From assembly GCA_000436975.1 (NCBI GenBank), contig HG000345.1:9113-73112 (forward strand): DNA of 64,000 nt, read 5' to 3'. Position 1 is the first letter of the stretch. Each line of letters opens with the position of its first letter. This document shows positions 30,960-39,358 of this stretch, piece by piece. Under the pieces are notes generated by a model that had not been told where the DNA came from, searched no databases, and saw only the letters and a program-made list of their open reading frames with translations. The position numbers and the translations under genes are program-made. This stretch comes from Clostridium sp. CAG:1000. Its GTDB lineage: Bacteria; Bacillota_I; Bacilli_A; RF39; UBA660.

Positions 30960-33422
30960 ATGAAAAGCATGTTAATTAAACATATCTTTATGAAAATTAA
31001 AGATAATTATAAAAGATTTTTATCATTATTATCTATGGCACTTCTTGGCGTAGGATTTTATGCTGGAATTCAAGCATGCAGCCCTGATATGTTAGAAACA
31101 TTAGATGACTTTTATGATAAAAATAATGTTTTTGATATAGAAATAGTTTCAAACCTTGGATTAACAGATAATGACGTAAAAGCCTTATCAAATATTAATA
31201 ACATAGATAAAATCATCGGAATATATTCTAAAGATGAATATTTGAACACAATTAATGAGCAATATGTAATAAGATTAATTGGTCTAAGCAACAATATTAA
31301 TAACGTTTATTTAGAAGAAGGAAGACTTCCTAAAAATAATAATGAAATAGTTGTTGAAAAAGCATTGTTAAAAGACAATAACATAAAAATTAATGACAAC
31401 ATTATTATTAATAATGTGAATTATAAAATAGTTGGAACAGTATTAAGCCCTTTATACTTCTCTACAGAAAAGCCAACAACGACTTTAGGAAGTGGAAAAG
31501 TAGATTACTATGCATATACACTAGATGGTAATATTAAAAACGATGTATATACAAATATATATATCACTGTATCAAATGCGAAAGACGAATTAACAAATAG
31601 CAATAAATATAAATCATTAATAGAAAATGTTAAAAATGATATTGATAAAATTAAAGAATCAAGAGAAAAAATTAGATATAATGAACTTTATGACGATATT
31701 ATACAAAATAGTAATAAATATGGAATTGAAATTGACAAATCTAAACTAATAGAACCAAAATGGTATATTTTAAATCGACTTGATAATGAATCTTATAAAG
31801 AATTAATAAATGCAAGTGACAATATTAAAAAATTAGGCAATGTTTTCCCATTAATATTTTTTGCTATCTCTATATTGATAAGTCTTATTTCAATGATGAG
31901 AATGATTGAAGAAGATAGAACTGAGAACGGAACTTTAAAATCTCTTGGTTATAACAATTTTGAAATCACCTTAAAATATATAATATATTCATTATTAGCA
32001 ACAACTATAGGCGGAACATTAGGCGTATTTATTGGTTCGTATTTGATTCCTTATGTTATATGGAATATATATAAAAAACTATTTCTTATTCCTACATTCA
32101 TATATGCAATTAATAGTTTTTCTAATGCACTTGGCTTGTTGATATGCATATTATGTATATGTGGTACAGCAATATTCGTATGTATTCATGAATTAAAAGA
32201 TGTCCCTGCTAATTTAATGAGACCAAAAAATCCAAAAAGTGGTAAAAAAATAGCTTTAGAAAAAATATCGATTATTTGGAAAAAACTAAAATTTTCAGAC
32301 AAAATTACTATTAGAAATATTTTTAGATATAAAACAAGGGTATTTACAACTATTTTCGGTATTGCAGGATGTACAGCACTTATTTTGGCTGGCTTTGGAT
32401 TAAAAGACTCAATTAAAAATGTAACTAATTATCAATTTAATACTATATTTAAATTTGATAAAATATTAATGATAAATGAAAATGCTAACTATGATATTAT
32501 AAAAAGCAATTTATTGAATAATAACAATATAAATAAAATAGTCGAAGTTAACATGCAAAATATAAAAGTATCAAACAATAATGAAAGACAAGATACAACT
32601 TTAATAGTACCAGATAACTTAAAACAATTAGAAAGCGTTATTTCACTTATTAATATTGATAATCAAGAAAAAATTACCAACATTGAAAAAAACACTTGTG
32701 TCATAAGTGAAAAAACAGCAAAATTATTGAACCTTAAAGTTCAAGACTCAATAACTATATTAGATAATGAAAACAATGAAAAAAAATTAAAAATATCTTA
32801 TATTACAAAAAACTATATCAATCAATACATTTATATAACAAAAGATACATATAACAATTTATTTAAAAATTATTCTATCAATTCAATTCTAGTAGATTTA
32901 AACAAAACAAACATTAAAGATAGCAATAACTTTGATAAAGAATATATAAATAATAATTATGTAACCACTATTGTTAATAATAAAGATATTGAAAATTATA
33001 TGAATGATATGTTATCATCAATTAATTCAATTGTAGCAATTTTGATTATTGCCGCTACAGCACTTGCATTCGTTGTCTTGTATAATCTTTCAAATATTAA
33101 TATTAGTGAAAGAAAACGTGAAATTGCAACTCTTAAAGTACTAGGCTTTTATCCAAAAGAAGTTGATAAATATATAAACAATGAAACGATTATATTAACT
33201 ACCATAGGTATTTGCTTAGGACTTATCTTCGGTTCATATTTAAGTCATTTCATTATCTCAACATGTGAACCAGATTATATAACATTTGATAGACAAGTAT
33301 ATACATTAAGTTATATTTATTCGGCATTAATAACTATTATGTTTACTTTTATTGTAAATATTGTAACTCATTTTAATTTAAAAAAGATTAATATGATTAC
33401 TTCATTAAAAAATGTAGAATGA
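30960..33422 (+). CDS. FtsX-like ABC permease
   Basis: About 820 residues. An N-terminal transmembrane segment is followed by a large extracytoplasmic domain (~40-280), three transmembrane segments with 'RMIEEDRTENGTLKSLGYNN', a second extracytoplasmic domain (~505-690) and three C-terminal membrane segments with 'SERKREIATLKVLGFYPKEV'. The two FtsX repeats are complete. ATG 30960 directly follows the ATPase stop, indicating translational coupling. Confidence 0.9.
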   Translation: MKSMLIKHIFMKIKDNYKRFLSLLSMALLGVGFYAGIQACSPDMLETLDDFYDKNNVFDIEIVSNLGLTDNDVKALSNINNIDKIIGIYSKDEYLNTINEQYVIRLIGLSNNINNVYLEEGRLPKNNNEIVVEKALLKDNNIKINDNIIINNVNYKIVGTVLSPLYFSTEKPTTTLGSGKVDYYAYTLDGNIKNDVYTNIYITVSNAKDELTNSNKYKSLIENVKNDIDKIKESREKIRYNELYDDIIQNSNKYGIEIDKSKLIEPKWYILNRLDNESYKELINASDNIKKLGNVFPLIFFAISILISLISMMRMIEEDRTENGTLKSLGYNNFEITLKYIIYSLLATTIGGTLGVFIGSYLIPYVIWNIYKKLFLIPTFIYAINSFSNALGLLICILCICGTAIFVCIHELKDVPANLMRPKNPKSGKKIALEKISIIWKKLKFSDKITIRNIFRYKTRVFTTIFGIAGCTALILAGFGLKDSIKNVTNYQFNTIFKFDKILMINENANYDIIKSNLLNNNNINKIVEVNMQNIKVSNNNERQDTTLIVPDNLKQLESVISLINIDNQEKITNIEKNTCVISEKTAKLLNLKVQDSITILDNENNEKKLKISYITKNYINQYIYITKDTYNNLFKNYSINSILVDLNKTNIKDSNNFDKEYINNNYVTTIVNNKDIENYMNDMLSSINSIVAILIIAATALAFVVLYNLSNINISERKREIATLKVLGFYPKEVDKYINNETIILTTIGICLGLIFGSYLSHFIISTCEPDYITFDRQVYTLSYIYSALITIMFTFIVNIVTHFNLKKINMITSLKNVE

Positions 33423-33433
33423 TATGTATTAAT

Positions 33434-33751
33434 TTATTTTCTATTCATTTTATCATATAATTTATACAAACACTGTACACCATTTTCTAAATAATAATAA
33501 TGGATTATATAAAATATCAAACATATTAATAATATTATATTCACAAAAATAAAAGCAAAATGGTATTTAATCATATATACACTCAAAAAAACTAATATTG
33601 AAAATGATAAAGTTACTATTAAATGTACCAATCTTTCATGTTGAAAAAAATTAATTTTTATCAAAATTTCTTCTTTTAATTCTTTTACATCTTTCTTATT
33701 ATTAAGTTTATCACTTACTTCATTAATATATTCATATAAATATCGTTTCAT
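33434..33751 (-). CDS. Hypothetical two-helix membrane protein
   Basis: 105 residues from ATG 33751 (AGGAGAG). A charged N-terminal domain of ~45 residues precedes two transmembrane segments ('LIVTLSFSILVFLSVYMI', 'FVNIILLICLIFYIIHYYYL'). Convergent with the ABC permease gene. No family recognised. Confidence 0.65.
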   Translation of the reverse strand: MKRYLYEYINEVSDKLNNKKDVKELKEEILIKINFFQHERLVHLIVTLSFSILVFLSVYMIKYHFAFIFVNIILLICLIFYIIHYYYLENGVQCLYKLYDKMNRK

Positions 33752-33856
33752 ATTCTCTCCTATTCTATAATCATACATAAATACATTATATCTAAAAAAT
33801 ATTAAATTGACAATTAATATTACTATGTTATAATATTGAGAACAAGGAGGAATCTT

Positions 33857-34177
33857 ATGTTAAAACAAACCATTAAATTAAATGATAATACCAAATTAGT
33901 TTTAACATGTTCATATAATGATATGAATGATGTTATAATTAATGCAATGGTTAGTTATAGAACACACGAACAATATGATCTAGGATATGTTATCGCTAAA
34001 AGCAATTCAAATATGTGCGAAACTGGATATTTCTTTTGGGATGATAAACATATATATTTATGTGATGATGACAATAATTGCTATGAAATGTTTAATTTTA
34101 TAGAAAAACAATACATAAAAAATATCTATCTTTCACAAAACACTTTCAAAAAAAGAATTCTAACAAATAAAAATTAA
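33857..34177 (+). CDS. Hypothetical protein, 106 aa
   Basis: ATG 33857 has AAGGAGG upstream. A beta-rich soluble protein ('KLNDNTKLVLTCSYNDMNDV', 'YFFWDDKHIYLCDDDNNCYE'). A terminator follows directly. No family recognised. Confidence 0.65.
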   Translation: MLKQTIKLNDNTKLVLTCSYNDMNDVIINAMVSYRTHEQYDLGYVIAKSNSNMCETGYFFWDDKHIYLCDDDNNCYEMFNFIEKQYIKNIYLSQNTFKKRILTNKN

Positions 34178-34200
34178 GTTCTACAACTTAATTTTTTTAT
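34165..34200 (+). terminator. Intrinsic terminator
   Basis: TTAAGTT-CTAC-AACTTAA followed by T7 at the end of the 106-aa gene. Confidence 0.8.
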
Positions 34201-34478
34201 TTGACATTAGACCAAATTAATTTCTTATTAAATAGCCAAAATTCCCCACCATATATTGAACTGGGCTCAAAATTTTCTTTAGTTTGAGGCTCTCTTGTAA
34301 GATATCTCATAGAATAAAATATTCCATCATATCTAACATAACTATCTGTATATTCCTCATTTATTGTAATAATTGGCTTTGTATTATATTGTTCTTCCTT
34401 CAAACGAGAAGAATCCATAACAATTAAAACAACAACAGCAAATACTATTATCATAAATACTTCTAAAAATTTTTTCAT
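34197..34478 (-). CDS. Hypothetical membrane-anchored protein
   Basis: 93 residues from ATG 34478. The first 24 residues (MKKFLEVFMIIVFAVVVLIV) form an uncleaved signal/anchor; the rest is a small extracellular domain ending 'GGEFWLFNKKLIWSNVK'. No family recognised. Confidence 0.65.
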   Translation of the reverse strand: MKKFLEVFMIIVFAVVVLIVMDSSRLKEEQYNTKPIITINEEYTDSYVRYDGIFYSMRYLTREPQTKENFEPSSIYGGEFWLFNKKLIWSNVK

Positions 34479-34550
34479 ATCATTCACCATTCCAATTTTA
34501 ACATATTTATTTTTAATATATATGTATACTTAATTTTTTTTACATTTACT

Positions 34551-34850
34551 TTACTTATCTATATGATCTACAAATGATTCGGCCGCATCATTAATAAGTT
34601 CATCAAATGTTTTATCTTTTAATTTACTTTTATCGTATCTAGTTTTCTTTGGAATAACACTTTCTTCTTTCTTTACAGTTTTATACGAAAGACCTGTTCC
34701 TGGAAGTGAAAGAGTTTTCTCAGTTTTACCTTTTGCTGTTTTGCCTATTCTAAATCCTTTAACTCCAAAGCTATATCCAATTCCCGATTTGCTTAAATTA
34801 ATTTTAAAATGTTTTCCAATATTAAATGACTTTTTAAATCTAAATCCCAT
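34551..34850 (-). CDS. DUF4236 protein
   Basis: 99 residues. 'MGFRFKKSFNIGKHFKINLS' with 'KSGIGYSFGVKGFRIGKTAK' and 'LPGTGLSYKT' is the DUF4236 signature, a small beta-rich domain of unknown role. A basic linker and short acidic tail follow. It lies 9 bp after mscL and is probably co-transcribed. Confidence 0.88.
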   Translation of the reverse strand: MGFRFKKSFNIGKHFKINLSKSGIGYSFGVKGFRIGKTAKGKTEKTLSLPGTGLSYKTVKKEESVIPKKTRYDKSKLKDKTFDELINDAAESFVDHIDK

Positions 34851-34858
34851 AATTACTC

Positions 34859-35290
34859 CTACTTTTTCTTTAACAAATCTCTTATTTCACTTAGTAAAAT
34901 TACTTCCTCACTCTTTTTAGGTTCTTCTGTTTTCTCTTCTTTGTGTCGTTCTAACTTATTAAAAAGTTTAACCAATATAAATACACAAAACGCTATTATT
35001 AAAAAGTTAATAATATTTTGTATAAACATACCATATTTAAGATTTGATTCACCCACTTTAATAGATAAGTTACTAAAATCATACCCACCTATTATCACAC
35101 CAATCAAAGGCATTAAAATGTCATCAACTAGCGAAGATACTATCTTACTAAAAGCACCACCTATTACTACACCTACCGCCAAATCAATAACACTGCCTCT
35201 TTTTATAAATTCTTTAAACTCATTTATAAGTCCTTTTGATTTCCCTTCCATTTCTTTTAATTTTTTATTATTAATTTCTATTTTTTTCAT
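34859..35290 (-). CDS. mscL: Large-conductance mechanosensitive channel
   Basis: 143 residues. 'INEFKEFIKRGSVIDLAVGV' and 'VIGGAFSKIVSSLVDDILMP' are the N-terminal helix and TM1 of MscL; TM2 is 'FIQNIINFLIIAFCVFILVK', followed by the charged C-terminal bundle. It releases solutes during hypo-osmotic shock. The ~15-residue N-terminal extension before the usual start region is slightly long for the family. Confidence 0.95.
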   Translation of the reverse strand: MKKIEINNKKLKEMEGKSKGLINEFKEFIKRGSVIDLAVGVVIGGAFSKIVSSLVDDILMPLIGVIIGGYDFSNLSIKVGESNLKYGMFIQNIINFLIIAFCVFILVKLFNKLERHKEEKTEEPKKSEEVILLSEIRDLLKKK

Positions 35291-35335
35291 ACTATCACCA
35301 AATTAATTATATCAAAAATTATAAATTTATTATAG

Positions 35336-36175
35336 TCAAATTATTAATATATACGTTCCTGCTACAATTAATATAAGTCCAATAATAGATCTCTTAGTCA
35401 TTCTTTCTTTTAGCAATATATAAGATAAACCTATACTTACAACGACACTTAATTTTTCGATTGGGAAAACAATGCTTGCTTCCCCTTCTTTAAGAGCATT
35501 AAAATAATATATCCAAGATAAACTCGTTGTAATACCAGATAATATTAAATATAACCATGATTTCTTATTTATAGATTTTATATGTTTTTGTTTTTTCTTT
35601 AATAAAACTATAAGCCACATAAATATAAAAACAAATATGGTTCTATATAAATTTCCTAAATTTGGTTCAATATCTCTTAAACCTATTTTACTAATTATCG
35701 CAGATACACTTGTGAATATTGCAGTTAAGATAGCATACTTTATCCATCTTTTATTGTTAGAATGCTCTTCTTTATTCACCATTAAAAATGCTCCAGATAT
35801 TATTAAAATACTAGATATAATTTTTATAACAGTTATTTTCTCATTCAAAAATATACAAGACAGTATTAGTGTTAAAACAATACTGGTCTTATCAACTGGC
35901 GTAACTTCATTGACATTACCTAAATCAAGTGCTTTAAAATAATTTAACCAAAGTAAAGTAGTAGATACACCAGATAATATAAGAAATGTAATTGTTTTAA
36001 AATTTACCTTATCAAATGAACTAAAAAGTATAACTATAAGAAAAGACATTAGTAATACAACTGTTGTTCTAATAGAACTGCCCAGTATAGAGTCAACATT
36101 TTTAACGCCTTTTTTCGCACAAATAGTTGTTAATCCGGAAAAAAGAGCCGAAAGCAATGCAAAAACTATCCACAT
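35336..36175 (-). CDS. EamA-family transporter (DMT superfamily)
   Basis: 279 residues from ATG 36175, ten predicted transmembrane helices in two EamA repeats ('WIVFALLSALFSGLTTICAK' and 'WIKYAILTAIFTSVSAIISK'). Each repeat ends in the usual 'E/N.VTPVDKTSIVLTLILS' / 'GEASIVFPIEKLSVVVSIGL' helices. Members export or import metabolites, amino acids or drugs; substrate unknown. Confidence 0.88.
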   Translation of the reverse strand: MWIVFALLSALFSGLTTICAKKGVKNVDSILGSSIRTTVVLLMSFLIVILFSSFDKVNFKTITFLILSGVSTTLLWLNYFKALDLGNVNEVTPVDKTSIVLTLILSCIFLNEKITVIKIISSILIISGAFLMVNKEEHSNNKRWIKYAILTAIFTSVSAIISKIGLRDIEPNLGNLYRTIFVFIFMWLIVLLKKKQKHIKSINKKSWLYLILSGITTSLSWIYYFNALKEGEASIVFPIEKLSVVVSIGLSYILLKERMTKRSIIGLILIVAGTYILII

Positions 36176-36283
36176 ATTATTCACCAATAATATTATGTTT
36201 AATTTACTATAATTTTACACTTAAATTTTATTATTGATATAATAAATACAATTAAATGATATAATTATCTCAAGGAGGAACTT

Positions 36284-37642
36284 ATGTTAAAATACGAAAG
36301 TGATTCAAGAAAAGTACAAAAAGGACAAATATTTGTTGCTTTGAATGGCCTAACTGTAGATGGACATGATTTTATTCCGTCTGCTACTGAAAAAGGAGCT
36401 AGTAAAATTATTTGTGATAGAAAGATTGACTATGATATTCCATATGAAATAGTTCAGGATACAGATAAATATTTAAAAGAAGCGTTAAAGAAAGAATATG
36501 GCACTATAATTAATAAACTTAAATTAATTGGTGTTACAGGCACAAATGGTAAAACAACAAGTTGTTACTTAACATACCAAATGTTGAATATGTTAGGATT
36601 AAATACAGCTTATATTGGAACTATAGGTTACTATCATAAAGATGATTATATTTCTCTTAATAATACTACTCCAGATATATTGACCATATATAAATTATTG
36701 GTTAATGCATATGAAAATGGGGCTGAATGTGTTGTTATGGAAGTAAGTTCACAAGCTCTATCATATGATAGATTATCAGGCATAGACTATTCATTAATAG
36801 CATTTACTAATTTAACTGAAGATCATCTTGATTATCATAAAACAATGAAAAATTATCTTAATGCTAAACTATTAATATTAGATCATTTAAAGGAAAATGC
36901 AAAAATAATAGTTAATAAAGATGATGAATATTCAAAATATTTTAATAAAAAAGGATATGAAAGATACACCCTTGGTATTAATGGTGACTATAATATTAAA
37001 GAATATGAAACTTATCCAAACAAAACAAATATAATATTTAGTTATAACAAGAACGAGTATAAAACAACTATTCCATTAACAAGTAAATTTAATATATATA
37101 ATTATCTAACTTGTTTAGCAATATGTAATCAATTAGGTTTTAAAATAGATGATATATTAAATAAGACAAAATATATAAAAGCACCAAAAGGAAGATGCGA
37201 AGCATATGAGGTAAATAATGGCTTTGCTGTAATAGACTATGCTCATACACCTGATGCTGAAGAAAAAGTTATAAACGCTTATAATGAATTAAAAAAGAAT
37301 AGAGTTATCACTATAATAGGTTGTGGTGGAGATAGAGATCCCAAAAAAAGACCAATAATGGGTAAAATTGCAACTAATTTATCAGATTATGTAATATTCA
37401 CAAATGATAACCCTAGAACTGAAAAACCAGAAAATATTATGAAAGATATACTAAGTGGAGTTACTAAAAATAATTATGAAGTTATTTTAGATAGAAAAGA
37501 AGCTATAAAAAAAGGAATAGATATTATGGAAAAAAATGATATTCTTCTAATATTAGGAAAAGGTCACGAAAACTATCAAATAATTGGAAAAACAAAATAT
37601 CATTTAGATGATGCAGAAGAGGTATTAAATTATAAAAAGTAA
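36284..37642 (+). CDS. murE: UDP-MurNAc-tripeptide synthetase (meso-DAP adding, MurE)
   Basis: 452 residues with the Mur ligase order: N-terminal UDP-binding domain ('DSRKVQKGQIFVALNGLTVD'), P-loop GVTGTNGKTT near residue 85, 'EVSSQAL', carbamylated-Lys region 'YLNAKLLILDH' and C-terminal 'GCGGDRDPKKRP'. 'NDNPRTEKP' contains DNPR, the signature of meso-diaminopimelate-specific enzymes (Lys enzymes differ). The wall is therefore likely mDAP-type. AAGGAGG precedes the ATG and a terminator overlaps the stop. Confidence 0.95.
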   Translation: MLKYESDSRKVQKGQIFVALNGLTVDGHDFIPSATEKGASKIICDRKIDYDIPYEIVQDTDKYLKEALKKEYGTIINKLKLIGVTGTNGKTTSCYLTYQMLNMLGLNTAYIGTIGYYHKDDYISLNNTTPDILTIYKLLVNAYENGAECVVMEVSSQALSYDRLSGIDYSLIAFTNLTEDHLDYHKTMKNYLNAKLLILDHLKENAKIIVNKDDEYSKYFNKKGYERYTLGINGDYNIKEYETYPNKTNIIFSYNKNEYKTTIPLTSKFNIYNYLTCLAICNQLGFKIDDILNKTKYIKAPKGRCEAYEVNNGFAVIDYAHTPDAEEKVINAYNELKKNRVITIIGCGGDRDPKKRPIMGKIATNLSDYVIFTNDNPRTEKPENIMKDILSGVTKNNYEVILDRKEAIKKGIDIMEKNDILLILGKGHENYQIIGKTKYHLDDAEEVLNYKK

Positions 37643-37652
37643 TACCTTTTTT
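37619..37652 (+). terminator. murE terminator
   Basis: GGTATTA and TAATACC pair across 12 bases at the gene end, followed by T7. Confidence 0.75.
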
Positions 37653-37664
37653 TATATATAAAAA

Positions 37665-37815
37665 GAACACATTTGATCATGTGTTCTTAAAAGTTTATTA
37701 TAAGCAGTAAGGTAGGAATATTTACATATATTCACATTTATTAATTTATTCATTTTTAGTAAAATGTTTTCAAGTTCACATTTTATTTTCTATAGGCATC
37801 TCTCCTTTCATATTT
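37665..37815 (-). ncRNA. Possible small RNA transcript
   Basis: On minus a TATACT box near 37815 precedes ~150 bases ending in AAGAACACAT/ATGTGTTCTT plus T5 (about 37665-37691). It holds only very short ORFs. The 37643-37915 gap has nothing else I can support. Confidence 0.3.
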
Positions 37816-37915
37816 ATAAGTATAGACGAAAAATGTTAAAATTTTGTGAACAAAAAGTCAAAATTAAAGAAAAAAGTCAAAATTATATGATATAATTCTA
37901 ATAGTAGGTGGTAGT

Positions 37916-38791
37916 ATGAATAAAAAAGTAAAATTTATTTTGTTAGGTCTGTGTACATTATTGGTTGGTTCATTGTTTTTATTTAACATGGATGGAATCA
38001 AAGCTGATAGTGGATGGGATGTAGACTTCGATACTGGAGGTTCAAGTTGGGGAGGAAGTTCTGACTGGGGAAGTTCTGACTGGGATCACGATTATTCTCA
38101 TTCAAGTTCGGGTGTATCGGGAAGTGGTTCTAGCTTTGCAATAGTGTTCACTATAATAGTAATTGTAATAATTATTTATGCCGCATCAAAAGCAAACGGT
38201 ACATCCATATCAAGATACATTCCAAATTATACATATTCTCCTATAGATGAGGAATACATCAAAAAATACATTGATGACTTTAATAAACAAAAATTCTTAG
38301 ATGATGCATATCAAATGTATTTAGACACACAAAAAGCATGGAGTAATTTTGATACTAAGTCATTAAGAAATCTATTATCAGACGAACTTTTTAACACATA
38401 TAATATGCAATTAAAAGCATTAAAAGCCAAGAAACAAAAGAATATAATGAGCGACTTTGCTCTTGAAAAAATTGATACAATTGGAATAAATGTATCAAAT
38501 GATAAAGTTACTATGAAAGTTATGTTAGCTGTTAGTTTCTATGATTATGTTGTTGATGCAAATAACAAAGTATTAAGGGGAAACAAAAATCACAAAGTAT
38601 CAGTTACATATGAATTAACATTTATAAGCACAATAAATAAGAAGGAAACTAAAAATTGTCCAAGCTGTGGTGCTCCAATAAGCAAAGGTCATGCATCTAA
38701 CGTTTGTGAATATTGTGGAAGTACTCTTGTTAAAAACACATATAACTGGGTACTAGCTAAAAAAGAAAATAAAAGACAGGAGTATAAATGA
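37916..38791 (+). CDS. Secreted/membrane Tim44-like protein with zinc ribbon
   Basis: 291 residues: a signal peptide (1-30), a Gly/Ser/Trp/Asp-rich repeat (WGGSSDWGSSDWDHD), a transmembrane segment ('FAIVFTIIVIVIIIYAASK', ~75-93), a Tim44-like domain (~110-245) and a C-terminal zinc ribbon CPSCGAP...CEYCGS. Tim44-like proteins of this kind are widespread in Bacillota but uncharacterised. It overlaps the following related gene by 4 bp. Confidence 0.75.
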   Translation: MNKKVKFILLGLCTLLVGSLFLFNMDGIKADSGWDVDFDTGGSSWGGSSDWGSSDWDHDYSHSSSGVSGSGSSFAIVFTIIVIVIIIYAASKANGTSISRYIPNYTYSPIDEEYIKKYIDDFNKQKFLDDAYQMYLDTQKAWSNFDTKSLRNLLSDELFNTYNMQLKALKAKKQKNIMSDFALEKIDTIGINVSNDKVTMKVMLAVSFYDYVVDANNKVLRGNKNHKVSVTYELTFISTINKKETKNCPSCGAPISKGHASNVCEYCGSTLVKNTYNWVLAKKENKRQEYK

Positions 38792-39324
38792 TACAAGAAT
38801 TAGAAAAAATAGATAAAAGTTTCTCAGAAGGAACGTTTCTTACAAAAGTAGATCATATATTTATAATGATATTAAATGGAATAATGGATAACGATATGAC
38901 ATCTGTTAAACATTATTTATCTAAAAATATTTATGATAAGTTATGTGGAATGACTGAAAAATATAAAAGTATGAATGCAACTAGATTATTTGATGAAATG
39001 AATGTTAGTTCAACAAAAATAACAAATATAAATATAACAGACACTGAGATATTAGTTAATGTAACTATTGAATCTAAATATATGGATTACCTAATCGATG
39101 AAAATGGAAACTTCTTAAGTGGTGTTAATGATCATAGAATAGTTAAAAATCATAATATACTTTTTTCCAAAAAAAGAAATGCGACTAACCTTTCAGAAAT
39201 AAGAAGATGTCCTAACTGTGGTGCAAGTCTTGATCTTAACGATTCTGCAGTGTGTAAATATTGTAGTCAACCTTTTGATATGAGTGATTATGATTATATA
39301 ATTAAAGAAATTGACGAAATTTAA
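38788..39324 (+). CDS. Tim44-like protein with zinc ribbon
   Basis: 178 residues, similar in plan to the C-terminal two-thirds of its upstream neighbour but with no signal or membrane segment: Tim44-like core ('FLTKVDHIFIMILNGIMDND', 'ILVNVTIESKYMDYLIDENG') and a zinc ribbon CPNCGAS...CKYCSQ. The ATGA overlap implies coupled translation; the pair may form a membrane-associated complex (inference). Confidence 0.7.
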   Translation: MIQELEKIDKSFSEGTFLTKVDHIFIMILNGIMDNDMTSVKHYLSKNIYDKLCGMTEKYKSMNATRLFDEMNVSSTKITNINITDTEILVNVTIESKYMDYLIDENGNFLSGVNDHRIVKNHNILFSKKRNATNLSEIRRCPNCGASLDLNDSAVCKYCSQPFDMSDYDYIIKEIDEI

Positions 39325-39355
39325 AAACTTCACATTTGTGAAGTTTTATTTTGAA
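39323..39355. terminator. Bidirectional terminator
   Basis: AAACTTCACA-TTTG-TGTGAAGTTT-type hairpin between the convergent Tim44-like and phosphoketolase genes, with T-rich flank on the plus side and A/T-rich on the other. Confidence 0.7.
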
Positions 39356-39358
39356 ATA

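Noticed and set aside
37680..37790. 33-codon minus-strand ORF in the murE downstream gap
   Set aside because: No ribosome binding site and it runs into a terminator hairpin; probably non-coding.
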